DNA of 64,000 nt from Phormidesmis priestleyi BC1401 (GTDB lineage: Bacteria > Cyanobacteriota > Cyanobacteriia > Leptolyngbyales > Leptolyngbyaceae), in assembly GCF_001650195.1 (NCBI RefSeq), contig NZ_LXYR01000010.1, positions 1 through 64,000 of the forward strand. Direction: 5' to 3'. The notes under the pieces were generated by a model. It did no database searches and was not told the DNA's origin. It saw only the letters and a list, made by a program, of their open reading frames with translations. Of this stretch, positions 17,820-27,334 are shown in pieces. Position numbers and translations under genes: made by a program. Position 1 is the first letter of the stretch. Every line of letters starts with the position of its first letter.

Positions 17820-19076
17820 TTAAAGAGGATTGCCTAAATAAGGAAACGTGGGCAGAAAATTGGCATTATTAGGACCTACGTTGTCGCTGGTCAACGCTGG
17901 AATGGCACCCTGTGTAATGCCAGTCACCGCGCTGCCAAACACAACCGATGCTGTCACATCAATCACGTCATCTTTCGGTCGTCTGCCGCCAAAGTTTTGA
18001 CCTAACTGAGTGCCAAAATAGCTCCCAGTTGGTTTAGACAAGTCGGCTTGAATCACATCTGGAATTGCGACTGAGATCACCGCGTCTGCGATGCCTTTGG
18101 GTCGCCCGATCGTCGTCACAAACGAACGAATAAATTTCGATTGGTTGGGCGCATCGGCGGTCGGAGTCTGAAGATTACTCGCGTTGTGCGCTTTGAAATC
18201 CATAAATAATTCATTCAGCGCTGGGACAGCTAACCGTTCGATTTGGGCATAACTGCCCTCTCTCAATCTGGCAGTCTGATAGCTGGTGGTCATCCAAACT
18301 CCGATCTTTCCAGTTCCTAGCAGACTTCTAGGTAGCTCGACCACGATCGAGTGCACGTTAAACGGAGCCAGCGTGTCTTTGGCTTCACCCGGCGGTCTAA
18401 ACGCTTTGACCGTGAGCGGCGGACCAGGATTCGGCTGAACTTGGTAGTTACGATCGGGCAAAATCTTAAAAAATTGCTCCAGATCAAAGAAGAAGGGATC
18501 TTTGCGTTCTCCCACGAAGACTTTTACTCCCTTGCTCGTAGAAAACGTCTGGTTCAACTCTCCTATGGCACTTGCGCGGATCAGTCTTGACACAGTGCCC
18601 ACTTGACTAGGGCGACCCGGACCAAACACCGTAACAGATTGCTTGCGCCCTCTGACTATGCCATTCACCCGAAATTGCAGCACCAGATCTTCAACGTTGT
18701 CGCCCGTCTTATCGATCTTAAATTGATAGAGAACGGCAGGGTCAAACGGTCTCACCTCGCCGTGAGTGATCAGGGGGTCAAAGTCCATTGCTAAAACGAC
18801 TTTGCTGGGATCGCTTGGACTCTCAAACACAAACAAGTCAGTCAAGTCGGCGGCGGTCAGCTTATTGGCTAAAAAAGTGGTGTCTTGGTGGTCTGAAGCC
18901 AAAGCGGGAAGGGTTGTTAAAAACGTCGCCAGTACGATCGCACAAATTCCAATCGGGCGAAGCCAACCGTTGGTCGATCGCTGAATGAAAGAAACGACCT
19001 TATTGAGGACATTCTCTAGAAGAGAGGTGCATTTGCCAGCCAGTGCGTAAGTGCTACCCCGGACGTTGATTCTCAT
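17820..19076 (-). CDS. DUF4331 family secreted protein
   Basis: 418 residues. After a basic leader, IGICAIVLATFLTTLPALA is the signal peptide. The mature protein begins SDHQDTTFLANKLTAADLTD, the hallmark opening of DUF4331, followed by DLFVFESPSDPSKVVLAMDF. An internal start such as MetLeu or Val nearer the signal peptide is possible because the first ~35 residues are atypical. The family is envelope-located and of unknown function, and is often found near ECF sigma and metal-transport genes. Here it heads the TPR-hypothetical-Ni/Co transporter group. Confidence 0.85.
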   Translation of the reverse strand: MRINVRGSTYALAGKCTSLLENVLNKVVSFIQRSTNGWLRPIGICAIVLATFLTTLPALASDHQDTTFLANKLTAADLTDLFVFESPSDPSKVVLAMDFDPLITHGEVRPFDPAVLYQFKIDKTGDNVEDLVLQFRVNGIVRGRKQSVTVFGPGRPSQVGTVSRLIRASAIGELNQTFSTSKGVKVFVGERKDPFFFDLEQFFKILPDRNYQVQPNPGPPLTVKAFRPPGEAKDTLAPFNVHSIVVELPRSLLGTGKIGVWMTTSYQTARLREGSYAQIERLAVPALNELFMDFKAHNASNLQTPTADAPNQSKFIRSFVTTIGRPKGIADAVISVAIPDVIQADLSKPTGSYFGTQLGQNFGGRRPKDDVIDVTASVVFGSAVTGITQGAIPALTSDNVGPNNANFLPTFPYLGNPL

Positions 19077-19291
19077 AATGACTCTCCTTAAAACTCTTCA
19101 TCCTGTATGTGAGCTTGACGCTAGTGTTAAAGCTGTCTCAAACCGACACACATAGCTATACGCACCCAAATCCAAGTCGGATCTGTCAGCAATAAAGAGA
19201 TTTACGGAGAATAAAGAATTTACGGAGAATGCAATGCGCTAGCGATCTTTAGACGCGATCGCTGCATCACAATCAAACCTGACGTTGATCA

Positions 19292-20293
19292 TTAAAGTTT
19301 GATTCCTGCGAGATGACTGCGCGGATCAGAACTGCGGTTGTCGCGGATCTTCTCATAAGATTCTCGCTCGATCTCGCTCAACTCTTTGGGAGGCACGATC
19401 GTCAGTTTGATCATCAGATCAGTTCTCTCGCCCTTGAGATTTTTCCACCCCTTGCCCCGCAGCCGCAGCGATTGACCCGATCGCACCCCAGCAGGAACGT
19501 TAACTTTCACCATGCCATCAGGAGTCGGCACGTCAATTTGAGTCCCCAAAACGGATTCATCGGGCGCGATCGACACTTCACAGACTAGATTGTTGTCTCC
19601 ATCAAGCTGAAAGAATGGGTGCGCTGTGAGTTCGACAATCAGATAGAGATCGCCGCGCTGACTCGTGTAGTGAGGGCTAAATCGCCCCTTGCCGCGCATC
19701 CGAATCCGAGTTCCCGTTTTGGCACCTGCGGGAATGTTGACATCAAAGGTTTCGCCGCCAATGCCCAACCGTTTTTGTGCGCCATTAAACGCTTCTGAAA
19801 AGGTTAGCGAGATGGGCGCTTCGACATCCAGGTTGACTCCGGCGGTGGCGCGATCGTCGCCAAACCCTGAGCCGCTGGGCGACGTGCGATAGCCGCTAAA
19901 CGGATCGGCAGTGCGTCCATAGCCTGTGCCTGCCCGTCCGAGGAGATCGTTGACAAACTCGTCAAAGCTGCCGTAGCGCCCAAATTCAAATTCGTCAAAG
20001 CCGGGGCTGGTGTTGGTAGAGGGCGATCGTCCGCCTCTCGGTGCCCCTGCTCGATCGGCTTGCTGCCAATATTGCCCAAACTGATCATATTTTTGGCGAT
20101 TATCGGTGTCAGATAAGACTTCATAAGCTTCGTTGATTTCTTTAAATCGAGCCTCGGCTGCTTTGTCACCCGGATTCACATCGGGGTGATATTGTCTCGC
20201 CAGTTTACGAAATGCTTTCTTAATATCATCGACGCTGGCAGTCTTGGCGACTCCAAGAAGCGCGTAATAATCTTTAAAGTCGGTTGCAGCCAC
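19292..20293 (-). CDS. DnaJ-type co-chaperone without zinc finger (CbpA-like)
   Basis: 333 residues. The J-domain spans residues 8-75 (DYYALLGVAKTASVDDIKKA, then RQYHPDVNPGD with the HPD motif). A Gly/Ser-rich linker runs to ~140, and the two beta-barrel peptide-binding domains (SLTFSEAFNGAQKRL, FNVNIPAG-like VNIPAGAKTGTRI, and VNVPAGVRSGQSLRLRGKGW) fill the rest. No CxxCxGxG repeats are present, so it is a class B J-protein that stimulates DnaK. It is monocistronic. Confidence 0.93.
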   Translation of the reverse strand: MAATDFKDYYALLGVAKTASVDDIKKAFRKLARQYHPDVNPGDKAAEARFKEINEAYEVLSDTDNRQKYDQFGQYWQQADRAGAPRGGRSPSTNTSPGFDEFEFGRYGSFDEFVNDLLGRAGTGYGRTADPFSGYRTSPSGSGFGDDRATAGVNLDVEAPISLTFSEAFNGAQKRLGIGGETFDVNIPAGAKTGTRIRMRGKGRFSPHYTSQRGDLYLIVELTAHPFFQLDGDNNLVCEVSIAPDESVLGTQIDVPTPDGMVKVNVPAGVRSGQSLRLRGKGWKNLKGERTDLMIKLTIVPPKELSEIERESYEKIRDNRSSDPRSHLAGIKL

Positions 20294-20362
20294 CCGTCTA
20301 TCTCCTCTAAAACTTTGAATAATGAACTCTATATCTATGATGCCCCAGGCATTGCAGAGACG

Positions 20363-21310
20363 CTATTTAACCTCTAGGTTCGATCGAGCGTTTCGGCGCA
20401 TCATGTTGGGTTTGATCCGTCTCAGCGCAGAAGCCGGAAAGCGCCGATCGTAGTCTTGGTCTGACATCTCGGCTAACTCGACGAGCGTCGGAGCAACGTT
20501 GTCGGGGTAAGGCTGAAAGTCGGTCACGTCGGTCTCTTGGGCAAAGCGCTGATTCCAGGGGCAGACCTCTTGGCAGATATCACAGCCAGCGACCCAGCCT
20601 TGGAGATGTGGGGTGATGGTGTCGGGGAGGGTTTCAGCGCGGTTTTCGATCGTGTGATAGGCGATGCAGCGATTGGCATCGACCACAAACGGCTGGGTGA
20701 TCGCTCCGGTGGGGCAAGCGTCGAGGCAGCGGGTGCAGGTGCCGCAGTGGGAAGTGTGAGGACGATCGCCCACGAGTTCTAAATTGGTCAACACTTCGCC
20801 GAGAAACACCCAGGAGCCGTAGTCTCGCGTGATCACGTTGCTGTTTTTGGCGACCCAGCCGATGCCTGCCTGCTGTGCCCAAAATTTGTCTTGCACAGGT
20901 CCTGTATCTGCATAGCAGCGCGCCTGAATGTCGTCGCCTTGTGACTCTAGCCAGGTGGACAGTGCCTTGAGCTTCTTGTGCAGAATCCGGTGATAGTCGC
21001 GACCCCAGCCATAGCGAGAAATCTTGGCGTACTGAGCACCATTAGGTCGATCGTGCGGCGTGTAGTAGTTGAGGGCAACGCAAATCACCGATCGGACTTC
21101 GGGCATCACTAAGCGAAGATCTTGCCGTTTGGGATTTGCCATCCACGCCATGTCTGCCTGATAGTCTTGGTTTAGCCAGCTTTGCAGAGAAGTAACCGCC
21201 GCTTTTTCGTCATCTGACTCGACGGGAACGATCGCGATCCCTGCCTTGTGAAACCCAACGTCTAAGGCTTTTTGTTTAATTTGGTCTGTGATTGAAGCCC
21301 GATCGGTCAT
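20363..21310 (-). CDS. queG: Epoxyqueuosine reductase
   Basis: 315 residues. The enzyme reduces epoxyqueuosine to queuosine in tRNA anticodons and uses cobalamin and two 4Fe-4S clusters. The clusters are visible as [15 protein letters not shown] and [11 protein letters not shown]. The N-terminal domain has [11 protein letters not shown] and [10 protein letters not shown], the middle has [11 protein letters not shown] and [20 protein letters not shown]. The length is typical of the short bacterial form without a long HEAT extension. It is monocistronic. Confidence 0.95.
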   Translation of the reverse strand: MTDRASITDQIKQKALDVGFHKAGIAIVPVESDDEKAAVTSLQSWLNQDYQADMAWMANPKRQDLRLVMPEVRSVICVALNYYTPHDRPNGAQYAKISRYGWGRDYHRILHKKLKALSTWLESQGDDIQARCYADTGPVQDKFWAQQAGIGWVAKNSNVITRDYGSWVFLGEVLTNLELVGDRPHTSHCGTCTRCLDACPTGAITQPFVVDANRCIAYHTIENRAETLPDTITPHLQGWVAGCDICQEVCPWNQRFAQETDVTDFQPYPDNVAPTLVELAEMSDQDYDRRFPASALRRIKPNMMRRNARSNLEVK

Positions 21311-21397
21311 GGTTAATCGCTGCGGAGGACTATAGATTCTTAGACTTAAGACTGGCGAACCCTTAGTCTACCAACCTAGAATTCAGAGTAACTTGTG

Positions 21398-21649
21398 AAC
21401 AACTCTCAGACACTCATGAACGACTCTCAGACACTCACGGACGACTTTGAGGAACTCACGGACGACTCCCAGATACTCACGGACGACTCCCAGACACTCA
21501 CGGACGACTCTCAGACACTCACGGATGACTCTCAAACACTCACGGATGACTCTCAAACACTCACGGATGACTCTCAAACACTCACGGACGACTCTCAGAT
21601 ACTCGCGGACGACTCTCAGACACTCACGGACGACTCTCAGATACCCAAG
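21398..21649. repeat. 21-bp minisatellite, 12 units
   Basis: Twelve tandem units of 21 bp match GACGACTCTCAGACACTCACG with few changes. Because 21 is a multiple of three, frames stay open on both strands (LTDDSQT heptads on plus, RECLRVV heptads on minus). The plus frame starts without a ribosome-binding site and the repeat purity is at DNA level, so I treat it as non-coding. A second 21-bp array of different sequence lies at 39544-39711. Confidence 0.95.
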
Positions 21650-21699
21650 GGCGTACTATTTGAGACAGAGCGAAGCCCGATCGGGTGAGACTCTAATAA

Positions 21700-21853
21700 A
21701 TCTCCTGCACGAATACTTCGCCCTCACCCTAGCCCTCTCCCTAAGGAGAGGGAACAAGAGGTTCTAGCTCCCTTCTCCCTGGGGAAAAGGGTTGGCGAGG
21801 GCTTGCCCCACTTCGTGAGGAGGGCTGTCCAGATTCACGCGAGACTCCACCAA
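21700..21853. repeat. Nearly complete AGACCTCCTGC-family MITE with REP core
   Basis: The segment matches the reverse complement of the complete element at 34327-34477: CTCCTGCACGAATACTTCG, CCCTCACCCTAGCCCTCTCC, GGTTCTAGCTCCCTTCTCC, CTTGCCCCACTTCGTGAGG and GATTCACGCGAGACTCC. Its terminal inverted repeats are degenerate. Confidence 0.8.
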
Positions 21854-21956
21854 ATCGCAAGTTCCTTACCTTTTTGAGCAACTATCTCTCTAGAGACAGG
21901 ATTCATTCTGCTTTTTTGGTTTATTGTGCGATTGAACTTCAAGACGCAGAATCGCT

Positions 21957-22388
21957 ATGCAAACTGTTAACTCTGATGCCGCAACTCCCCCGATCGAGGA
22001 AATCGCCCCGATCTTAAATATTAAAACTCCCACGATCTTGAATTATTTTGAAGCCTTTGATGCGTGTGACTATGAGGCGACGAGTCAGCAGTTTGCGCTC
22101 GACGGCACGCTACATCCACCATTTGAGTCGCCCATTGTAGGTCGAGACGCGATCGAGCACTATCTCAACGCTGAGGCGAAGGGAATCACATCTCAACCCC
22201 AGCAAGAGATGATCGGGCAAGCTTTAGAGGACGGCTGCACTGAGATTCAGGTCACGGGTCGAGTGAAAACGCCCTTGTTTGGAGTAGGCGTATCGTGGCT
22301 ATTCACGCTAAACGATCAGCAAGAGATTGTCTTGTTAAAGCTAAAACTGATTGCATCTCCTCAAGAGTTGCTGAAACTGCGGAAATGA
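21957..22388 (+). CDS. Orange carotenoid protein C-terminal-domain homologue (CTDH, NTF2-like)
   Basis: 143 residues with the NTF2-like fold. The match to the OCP C-terminal domain is strong: PTILNYFEAFDACDYEATSQ, HPPFESPIVGRDAIEHYL, AEAKGITSQPQQ, ITGRVKTP-like QVTGRVKTPLFGVGVSWLF and SPQELLKLRK. The Trp in VSWLF corresponds to the carotenoid-binding Trp of OCP. Cys37 and Cys94 are present; a Cys is known to control dimerisation in a studied CTDH. CTDHs bind keto-carotenoids and pass them to helical carotenoid proteins. No N-terminal-domain partner gene is nearby. Confidence 0.85.
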   Translation: MQTVNSDAATPPIEEIAPILNIKTPTILNYFEAFDACDYEATSQQFALDGTLHPPFESPIVGRDAIEHYLNAEAKGITSQPQQEMIGQALEDGCTEIQVTGRVKTPLFGVGVSWLFTLNDQQEIVLLKLKLIASPQELLKLRK

Positions 22389-22484
22389 GTTCGCGTATCC
22401 CTGTTGACGACTCCTTAAGATTGGCTGCGGCAGACTAGGGGATAATGCGATACTGAGCTATCGTCACCCTTGCAGCCAATTCTC

Positions 22485-22928
22485 TTGAAGTTAACGACTC
22501 GCGGACACTATAGCGTCAAAGCCTTGCTCGATCTCAGCTTTCAGCCGGAGTATGGTCCTGCGGCAGTGAAAGCGATCGCGCAACGGCAAGATCTGCCAGC
22601 CCCTTATTTAGAAAAGCTGCTGATTGAGATGCGACGGGCAAATCTGGTCATTTCCGTGCGCGGCGCTCATGGTGGCTATCAGTTGGCGCGTCCGCCTGCA
22701 CAAATTTCACTAGGGCAAATCTTAGAAGCGGTGGGAGAGAGCGTAGAACCGTTGCCGCGTCACACTCCCGATGATGCACAAGCCGAAGACTGGGTGACGT
22801 TTAGCTTGTGGAATCGACTTCACAAAAAGCTCAAAGAGGCGCTTTATGGCATCTCTTTAGAAGACCTCTACTACGATGCGCGAAGCTGGCAAGCCGCACA
22901 GGGGGAGGAGGCAAGCTTTGTGGTTTGA
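22485..22928 (+). CDS. Rrf2 family transcriptional regulator
   Basis: About 147 residues from a TTG start at 22485 that gives the canonical opening MKLTTRGHYSVKALLDL; an earlier TTG at 22470 adds five residues. The winged helix contains AIAQRQDLPAPYLEKLLIEM and VRGAHGGYQLARPPAQISL. No CxxxxxC iron-sulfur cluster cysteines are present, so it is not an IscR-type cluster sensor. Its 3' end overlaps the cbiB frame by 53 bp. Confidence 0.88.
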   Translation: MKLTTRGHYSVKALLDLSFQPEYGPAAVKAIAQRQDLPAPYLEKLLIEMRRANLVISVRGAHGGYQLARPPAQISLGQILEAVGESVEPLPRHTPDDAQAEDWVTFSLWNRLHKKLKEALYGISLEDLYYDARSWQAAQGEEASFVV

Positions 22929-23907
22929 TGAGTGGTCAGGAATTAGCGTGATCGCGATCGCTGCTCTCCTAGATTATCTGATCGGTGATCCGTGGGGGTG
23001 GCTGCATCCGGTGCAGGTGATGGGGTGGACGATTAGTCACTACACAAAACTGGCTTTAAAGGAATTCAATCATCCGGCATCGCTGCGGTTTGCAGGAGTG
23101 ATTCTCGCAATTCTCATAATTGTAGGCAGTGGCGCGATCGGATGGATAATCATATTCATCTCGACAGCGTTACATCCAGCATTCGGGGTTACGATTTCAA
23201 GTATTTTGTTAGCGAGTTGTTTTGCGGGGCGAAGTCTACGATCGGCAGCAGAAGATGTGTTGCGACCCCTGGCAGAGGGGAATCTCGATCGGGCACGGTC
23301 TCAGCTAACGCAATATGTCGGACGCGATACCGACAACCTGACCGAATCAGAAATCTTACGCGCAGTGTTAGAGACGGTGACCGAAAATGCAACCGACGGT
23401 GTGATGGCTCCGTTGTTCTACGCGTTGCTCGGCTTATTCCTACCGTTTGTTGGAAGCGTTCCGTTAGCGCTGTCCTACAAAGCAGCTAGTACATTAGATT
23501 CAATGGTGGGATATCGCACTCCGCCCTATCGAGATATCGGCTGGTGTAGTGCTAAAACGGATGACGTTCTCACATGGCTTCCGTGCCGATTAACGGTGTT
23601 GACTTTGGCGTTGCTTTCTAGAAAGCCTCGTCACGTTTGGCGAATCTGTCAACGAGATGCCCCTAAAGATTCCAGTCCTAATTCTGGTTGGAGCGAGTGT
23701 GCGTATGCAGTAGTCTTGGGAGTGCAGGTCGGCGGAACCAATTGGTATCGCGGGGTAGAAAAGCATAAACCTCTATTAGGGGAACCCACTCAGCCGATTA
23801 CTCCTGAACGAATTCGGAAGGCGTTGACGTTGACGCGGCTGGTTTTTTTGGGTTGGTTAGCGATCGCGCTTTTAGGCTCGAACGGGTTAGCAGTTTATCA
23901 GCATTAA
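22876..23907 (+). CDS. cbiB: Adenosylcobinamide-phosphate synthase
   Basis: 343 residues, a polytopic inner-membrane enzyme that joins aminopropanol (or its phosphate) to adenosylcobyric acid in cobalamin synthesis. Family segments include ALLDYLIGDPWGWLHPVQVM, VGRDTDNLTESEILRAVLET, TENATDGVMAPLFYALLG, KAASTLDSMVGY and CAYAVVLGVQVGG. The listed start overlaps the Rrf2 gene; later starts (TTG or GTG around 22918-22948) would remove most of the overlap. It lies upstream of ggt with a 19-bp gap. Confidence 0.93.
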   Translation: MREAGKPHRGRRQALWFDEWSGISVIAIAALLDYLIGDPWGWLHPVQVMGWTISHYTKLALKEFNHPASLRFAGVILAILIIVGSGAIGWIIIFISTALHPAFGVTISSILLASCFAGRSLRSAAEDVLRPLAEGNLDRARSQLTQYVGRDTDNLTESEILRAVLETVTENATDGVMAPLFYALLGLFLPFVGSVPLALSYKAASTLDSMVGYRTPPYRDIGWCSAKTDDVLTWLPCRLTVLTLALLSRKPRHVWRICQRDAPKDSSPNSGWSECAYAVVLGVQVGGTNWYRGVEKHKPLLGEPTQPITPERIRKALTLTRLVFLGWLAIALLGSNGLAVYQH

Positions 23908-23926
23908 AATAGGGAGTGACCAATTT

Positions 23927-25666
23927 ATGAGATATGTAGACTCGTTTCGATCGATTCAAAGAATCTGTTCTTTTAGCGTGGTGGTCTCGATCGCGCTGGT
24001 TCGATCGACTTCAGCGATCGCGGCTCCGACGATTTTGCTCGATCGGGCAACTCAAGGCATGGTTGTGTCTGCCCATCCGCTGGCGACTCAAGCAGGACTA
24101 TCGATGCTGCAACAGGGAGGAAACGCCGTGGATGCAGCCGTTGCCACAACCTTTGCAATCTCGGTGGTAGAGCCATTTTCGGCGGGGCTAGGTGGAGGCG
24201 GATTTTTGTTGATGTATCAGGCGAAAAGCAATGAGATAAAGGCGTTAGATTTTCGAGAACGTGCGCCACTGAATGCTACAAAAACAATGTATTTGGACAA
24301 CCAGGGAAACGTGCGTCCTAATGCGAGCACGAATGGATATTTGGCAGTGGCAACACCCGGCACGATCGCGGGACTCTATGAAGTGCATCGCAAATATGGA
24401 CGCTTACCCTGGAAGACTGTGATTGCTCCTGCGATTCAGTTAGCAGAAACCGGACTTCCGGTGAGTTGGCGATTTGTAAGCGCAACGAAAACGCGTCTGC
24501 CAACGCTACTCAAAAATCCTGATGCACAAAAGATTTTTACTCATAACGGAAAGACCTATCAAATAGGTGAGCGGTTAGTGCAACCAGAATTAGCTGCTAC
24601 ATTACGATCGGTGTCTCAAAATCCTCAAGATTTTTATACGGGGACGATTGCGACGGCAATCGCAGCCGACATGGCAGCGAATAGCGGATTGATTACACAA
24701 AAAGATTTGCAGCAATATCGTCCGACTTGGCGCGATCCAGTATGCGGTGATTTTCGGAAAGCGCGAGTTTGCTCAATGCCGCCGCCTTCGTCAGGAGGAG
24801 TGCACCTGCTGCAAATTCTCAACATAATTGGCGACACAGATTTGAAGACGTTAGGGTGGCACAGTCCCGATGCGCTGCATTTGTTAATCGAGTCGATGCG
24901 AATTGCTTACGCCGATCGTGCCACCTATCTCGGCGACCCTGATTTTATCAAAGTCCCAGTCAAGGCACTGATCAGTCCGGTCTATGCTCAAAAACGACGA
25001 CAGGAAATCAACCCTCAAAAAGCGACTCCCTCAAGTCAAGTGAAGGCAGTTGACCCCGCAGTGCTGCAACGTCTCACCAAAGAATCGGTTGAAACGAGTC
25101 ATCTCACGGTGGTCGATCGCGATCGCAATGCCGTCAGCCTAACTTTCACAGTGAATCTCGGTTTTGGTGCAGGAGTCGTCGCTAAGGGAACGGGCATCGT
25201 CTTAAACAACGAGATGGACGACTTTGCGATCGCGCCCAACACTCCCAACGCGTTCGGACTTGTAGGCGGCACTGCCAACGCGATCGCACCCAACAAAATT
25301 CCGCTATCGAGCATGACCCCGACAATCATCACCGAAAACGGTCGGCTGCGATTAGCCGTAGGTTCACCGGGCGGCAGCACAATCATTACAACGGTGTTGC
25401 AAATTGTCTTAAACGTGTTGGTCTACGAGATGGATGTTCGCAAAGCAGTTGCGGCTCCACGTGTGCATCATCAATGGCTTCCCGATCGCCTCAACGTCGA
25501 ATCGTGGGGATTGGACACACTGACGATCGCCGATCTAAAACGCCGAGGACATCAGATCGAAGAACGCCCAAGTTGGGGAAATGCTAACGCGATCGTAGTG
25601 ATGCCCGATGGTTCTTTAGAAGGGGCAGCAGATCCGAGAGGTGAGGGAGCCGCATCGGGGTTTTAA
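23927..25666 (+). CDS. ggt: Gamma-glutamyltransferase
   Basis: 579 residues with a secretion signal (VVVSIALVRSTSAIAA). It is a self-cleaving N-terminal nucleophile hydrolase: the predicted nucleophile is Thr390 in ETSHLTVVDRDRNAVS. Other signatures are QQGGNAVDAAVATTFAISVV, GLGGGGFLLM, LNNEMDDF and the glycine loop GSPGGSTIITTV. It cleaves glutathione and gamma-glutamyl peptides in the periplasm. It is probably co-transcribed with cbiB. Confidence 0.95.
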   Translation: MRYVDSFRSIQRICSFSVVVSIALVRSTSAIAAPTILLDRATQGMVVSAHPLATQAGLSMLQQGGNAVDAAVATTFAISVVEPFSAGLGGGGFLLMYQAKSNEIKALDFRERAPLNATKTMYLDNQGNVRPNASTNGYLAVATPGTIAGLYEVHRKYGRLPWKTVIAPAIQLAETGLPVSWRFVSATKTRLPTLLKNPDAQKIFTHNGKTYQIGERLVQPELAATLRSVSQNPQDFYTGTIATAIAADMAANSGLITQKDLQQYRPTWRDPVCGDFRKARVCSMPPPSSGGVHLLQILNIIGDTDLKTLGWHSPDALHLLIESMRIAYADRATYLGDPDFIKVPVKALISPVYAQKRRQEINPQKATPSSQVKAVDPAVLQRLTKESVETSHLTVVDRDRNAVSLTFTVNLGFGAGVVAKGTGIVLNNEMDDFAIAPNTPNAFGLVGGTANAIAPNKIPLSSMTPTIITENGRLRLAVGSPGGSTIITTVLQIVLNVLVYEMDVRKAVAAPRVHHQWLPDRLNVESWGLDTLTIADLKRRGHQIEERPSWGNANAIVVMPDGSLEGAADPRGEGAASGF

Positions 25667-25761
25667 GATTCAGCGATCGCGCTCTCTTAAGTAAAGTTGA
25701 CCCACCCCAATCAATCACGCTAGGCTACTGCAAACCTGTGTCTAGACCCACAGTGCTCATA

Positions 25762-26358
25762 ATGCAACTTCAGTCAGAAATTCATACCCACGATTCTCAC
25801 AAACTCCAGCGAATCGCGATCGCGTTGCGCGAGGTTTTGGTTAGAGCTTGTGTTAAACGCCGCTTCAGGGCTAGTGTTGGTGCTTGCAATCTCTGGACGA
25901 AGCTTTACCCAGTCGGCAGTGACCCCTCTTCCGGGTGGAGGCATTGCTCAAGGGGTGACTCCGGGATTGAGCGTTGGCATCTTTTGGGTAACCTGCGGGT
26001 TAGCGGTGCTGTTGTTTGATCTCTGTTTGGCATTCCGATATACGCAATTTGCGAGACGGCTCCGAAACCCAAATTCTGCGGTGCACCCCAAAAAGGCAGA
26101 TGTGATGCAGGTCTTATAGTTGGGCGCGATCGTGGGTTTGGTAGGGTTGGGAGTCACGATTTTGGGCGGAGGAGCCCCACTAGGGGTCTTGCTGTCGAAG
26201 TCGATTACTTAGCCTCAAGGGGTTGCTATCTACGATCCGAGTCGGATTTTCGATCGGTCGATGTCTTGGTCGCAATGGCAAATATGAACGGGATTGCAGG
26301 ACATTTCGTGGCGACCGTTGCAGCATTAGGGTTAACTAGCTGGCTCGATCGGGCATAG
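25762..26358 (+). pseudogene. DUF3611 family membrane protein (frameshifts and stops)
   Basis: The opening MQLQSEIHTHDSHKLQRIAI is in one frame; after about 25845 the homology moves frame to VLNAASGLVLVLAISG and CGLAVLLFDLCLAFRYTQFA. A TAG at 26117-26119 interrupts it. LGVTILGGGAPLGVLLSKSI follows, then a second TAG, and a further shift leads to VAMANMNGIAGHFVATVAAL. These segments in this order match the cyanobacterial DUF3611 family. At least two frameshifts and two nonsense codons mean it is dead. Confidence 0.75.
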
Positions 26359-26684
26359 TGGTCGATTGGTCCTAAGCAGCAAAACAAGCTAAGTATTACT
26401 ACGGCTGGAAAATTCTTTGAGCTTTTTGCTTATGTAGGGTCAACTCTTCACAGTCCGGCTGTGTAGCTCTTAAAGAGTTCATATTCCAATCCAAAATACG
26501 AGTAATTGTACTGAAATAAGACCGATAAGAAGTGTCTAAGCTATAGCTATGACTTCAATCACGGAGCGGATTCACGCGGGTTGTGATGGCAATTTGATAA
26601 AACCCTCAACGTGTGTGAGAACTTTGTGGATTTTGCTGCGGATGGGTAGAAGTTCGATCGGCACCGTTACTAGGAACTTAGAAA
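26359..26684. other. Intergenic stretch with a nested stem-loop
   Basis: I see no convincing gene. A nested hairpin lies at 26442-26479: AACTCTT/AAGAGTT outside and CACAG/CTGTG (26449-26463) inside, with loop TCCGG. It marks the boundary between the decayed DUF3611 gene and the accessory island. Base composition becomes AT-richer from here and HIP1 sites disappear until about 28.4 kb. Confidence 0.45.
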
Positions 26685-27332
26685 ATGACAGCAACCAAAA
26701 CTCGTCCAAAGAAGGTACAACAAAGTACGGAAAGTACAACTGTTAAAGAAAATATGTCTAAAATCACACTGAATCAGCTAGTTCAAAATGAGATCTCACG
26801 ACTTGCGAAAGTCCAAGGCTTAGATACAGCGACACTTAGAGCATTTGCTCAATTTGTAGTTGAGAATCACAAGAAAGATTCTAAACCCAAGCCGCCAAAA
26901 GTTGTCAAGCCTGAAAAAGTTAAGCCTTTAACCTTAGCTCAACTCAAGAAAGCCATTTTTGGTTATTTTGCCGTTAAAGATGTCAAAGAATTAAAAAAAT
27001 CTGGCTCCTTTGCAATGGCGACAAGCGGCATGGAGAAACTTGATTTCAGCAAGAAAGACGGTTGGGAAAAGCTATATCGCAAGTTTATCGGTGTTTTGCC
27101 AGGTGAAGAAAACGAGACTGGCTATGGTTGCATCAATGGCATCAACATCTTCAAATACGATCTGGTATGGAAGGCGTTTGGACTAGACCCCGAAACAGCA
27201 ACTTCAGAGGATATTAAGTCTGCCTACCGTGAACTCAGCAAAGTTTACCACCCGGACATTCCCAACACAGGAGATGCTCAAGTCTTCGCTCGTCTGAACG
27301 TGTTTTACAAGAGTCTTAATCAAAGGTTTTAG
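26685..27332 (+). CDS. Protein with a C-terminal J-domain
   Basis: 215 residues. Residues 1-25 are basic and disordered (Met24, MSKITLN, at 26754 is an alternative start). A helical segment spans 25-60, a Lys/Pro-rich linker 63-82 (PKPPKVVKPEKVKP), and a middle domain 83-160. A J-like domain at 163-215 contains SEDIKSAYRELSKVYHPD with HPD at 189-191. A J-domain at the very C-terminus, without zinc finger or peptide-binding domains, implies DnaK recruitment by a specialised adaptor. The next gene starts 2 bp after the stop. It has no HIP1 site and is AT-rich. Confidence 0.75.
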   Translation: MTATKTRPKKVQQSTESTTVKENMSKITLNQLVQNEISRLAKVQGLDTATLRAFAQFVVENHKKDSKPKPPKVVKPEKVKPLTLAQLKKAIFGYFAVKDVKELKKSGSFAMATSGMEKLDFSKKDGWEKLYRKFIGVLPGEENETGYGCINGINIFKYDLVWKAFGLDPETATSEDIKSAYRELSKVYHPDIPNTGDAQVFARLNVFYKSLNQRF

Positions 27333-27334
27333 AA

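Noticed and set aside
21398-21649. CRISPR array
   Set aside because: There are no unique spacers between units; the repeats are directly adjacent and no cas genes are nearby.
21395-21688. 97-codon frame with LTDDSQT heptads as a repeat protein
   Set aside because: The 21-bp array keeps frames open on both strands by arithmetic alone. There is no ribosome-binding site, and the repeat identity is at DNA level including third positions.
26549-26746. 65-codon frame overlapping the J-domain gene start
   Set aside because: It overlaps the J-domain gene in another frame and shows no conserved features.
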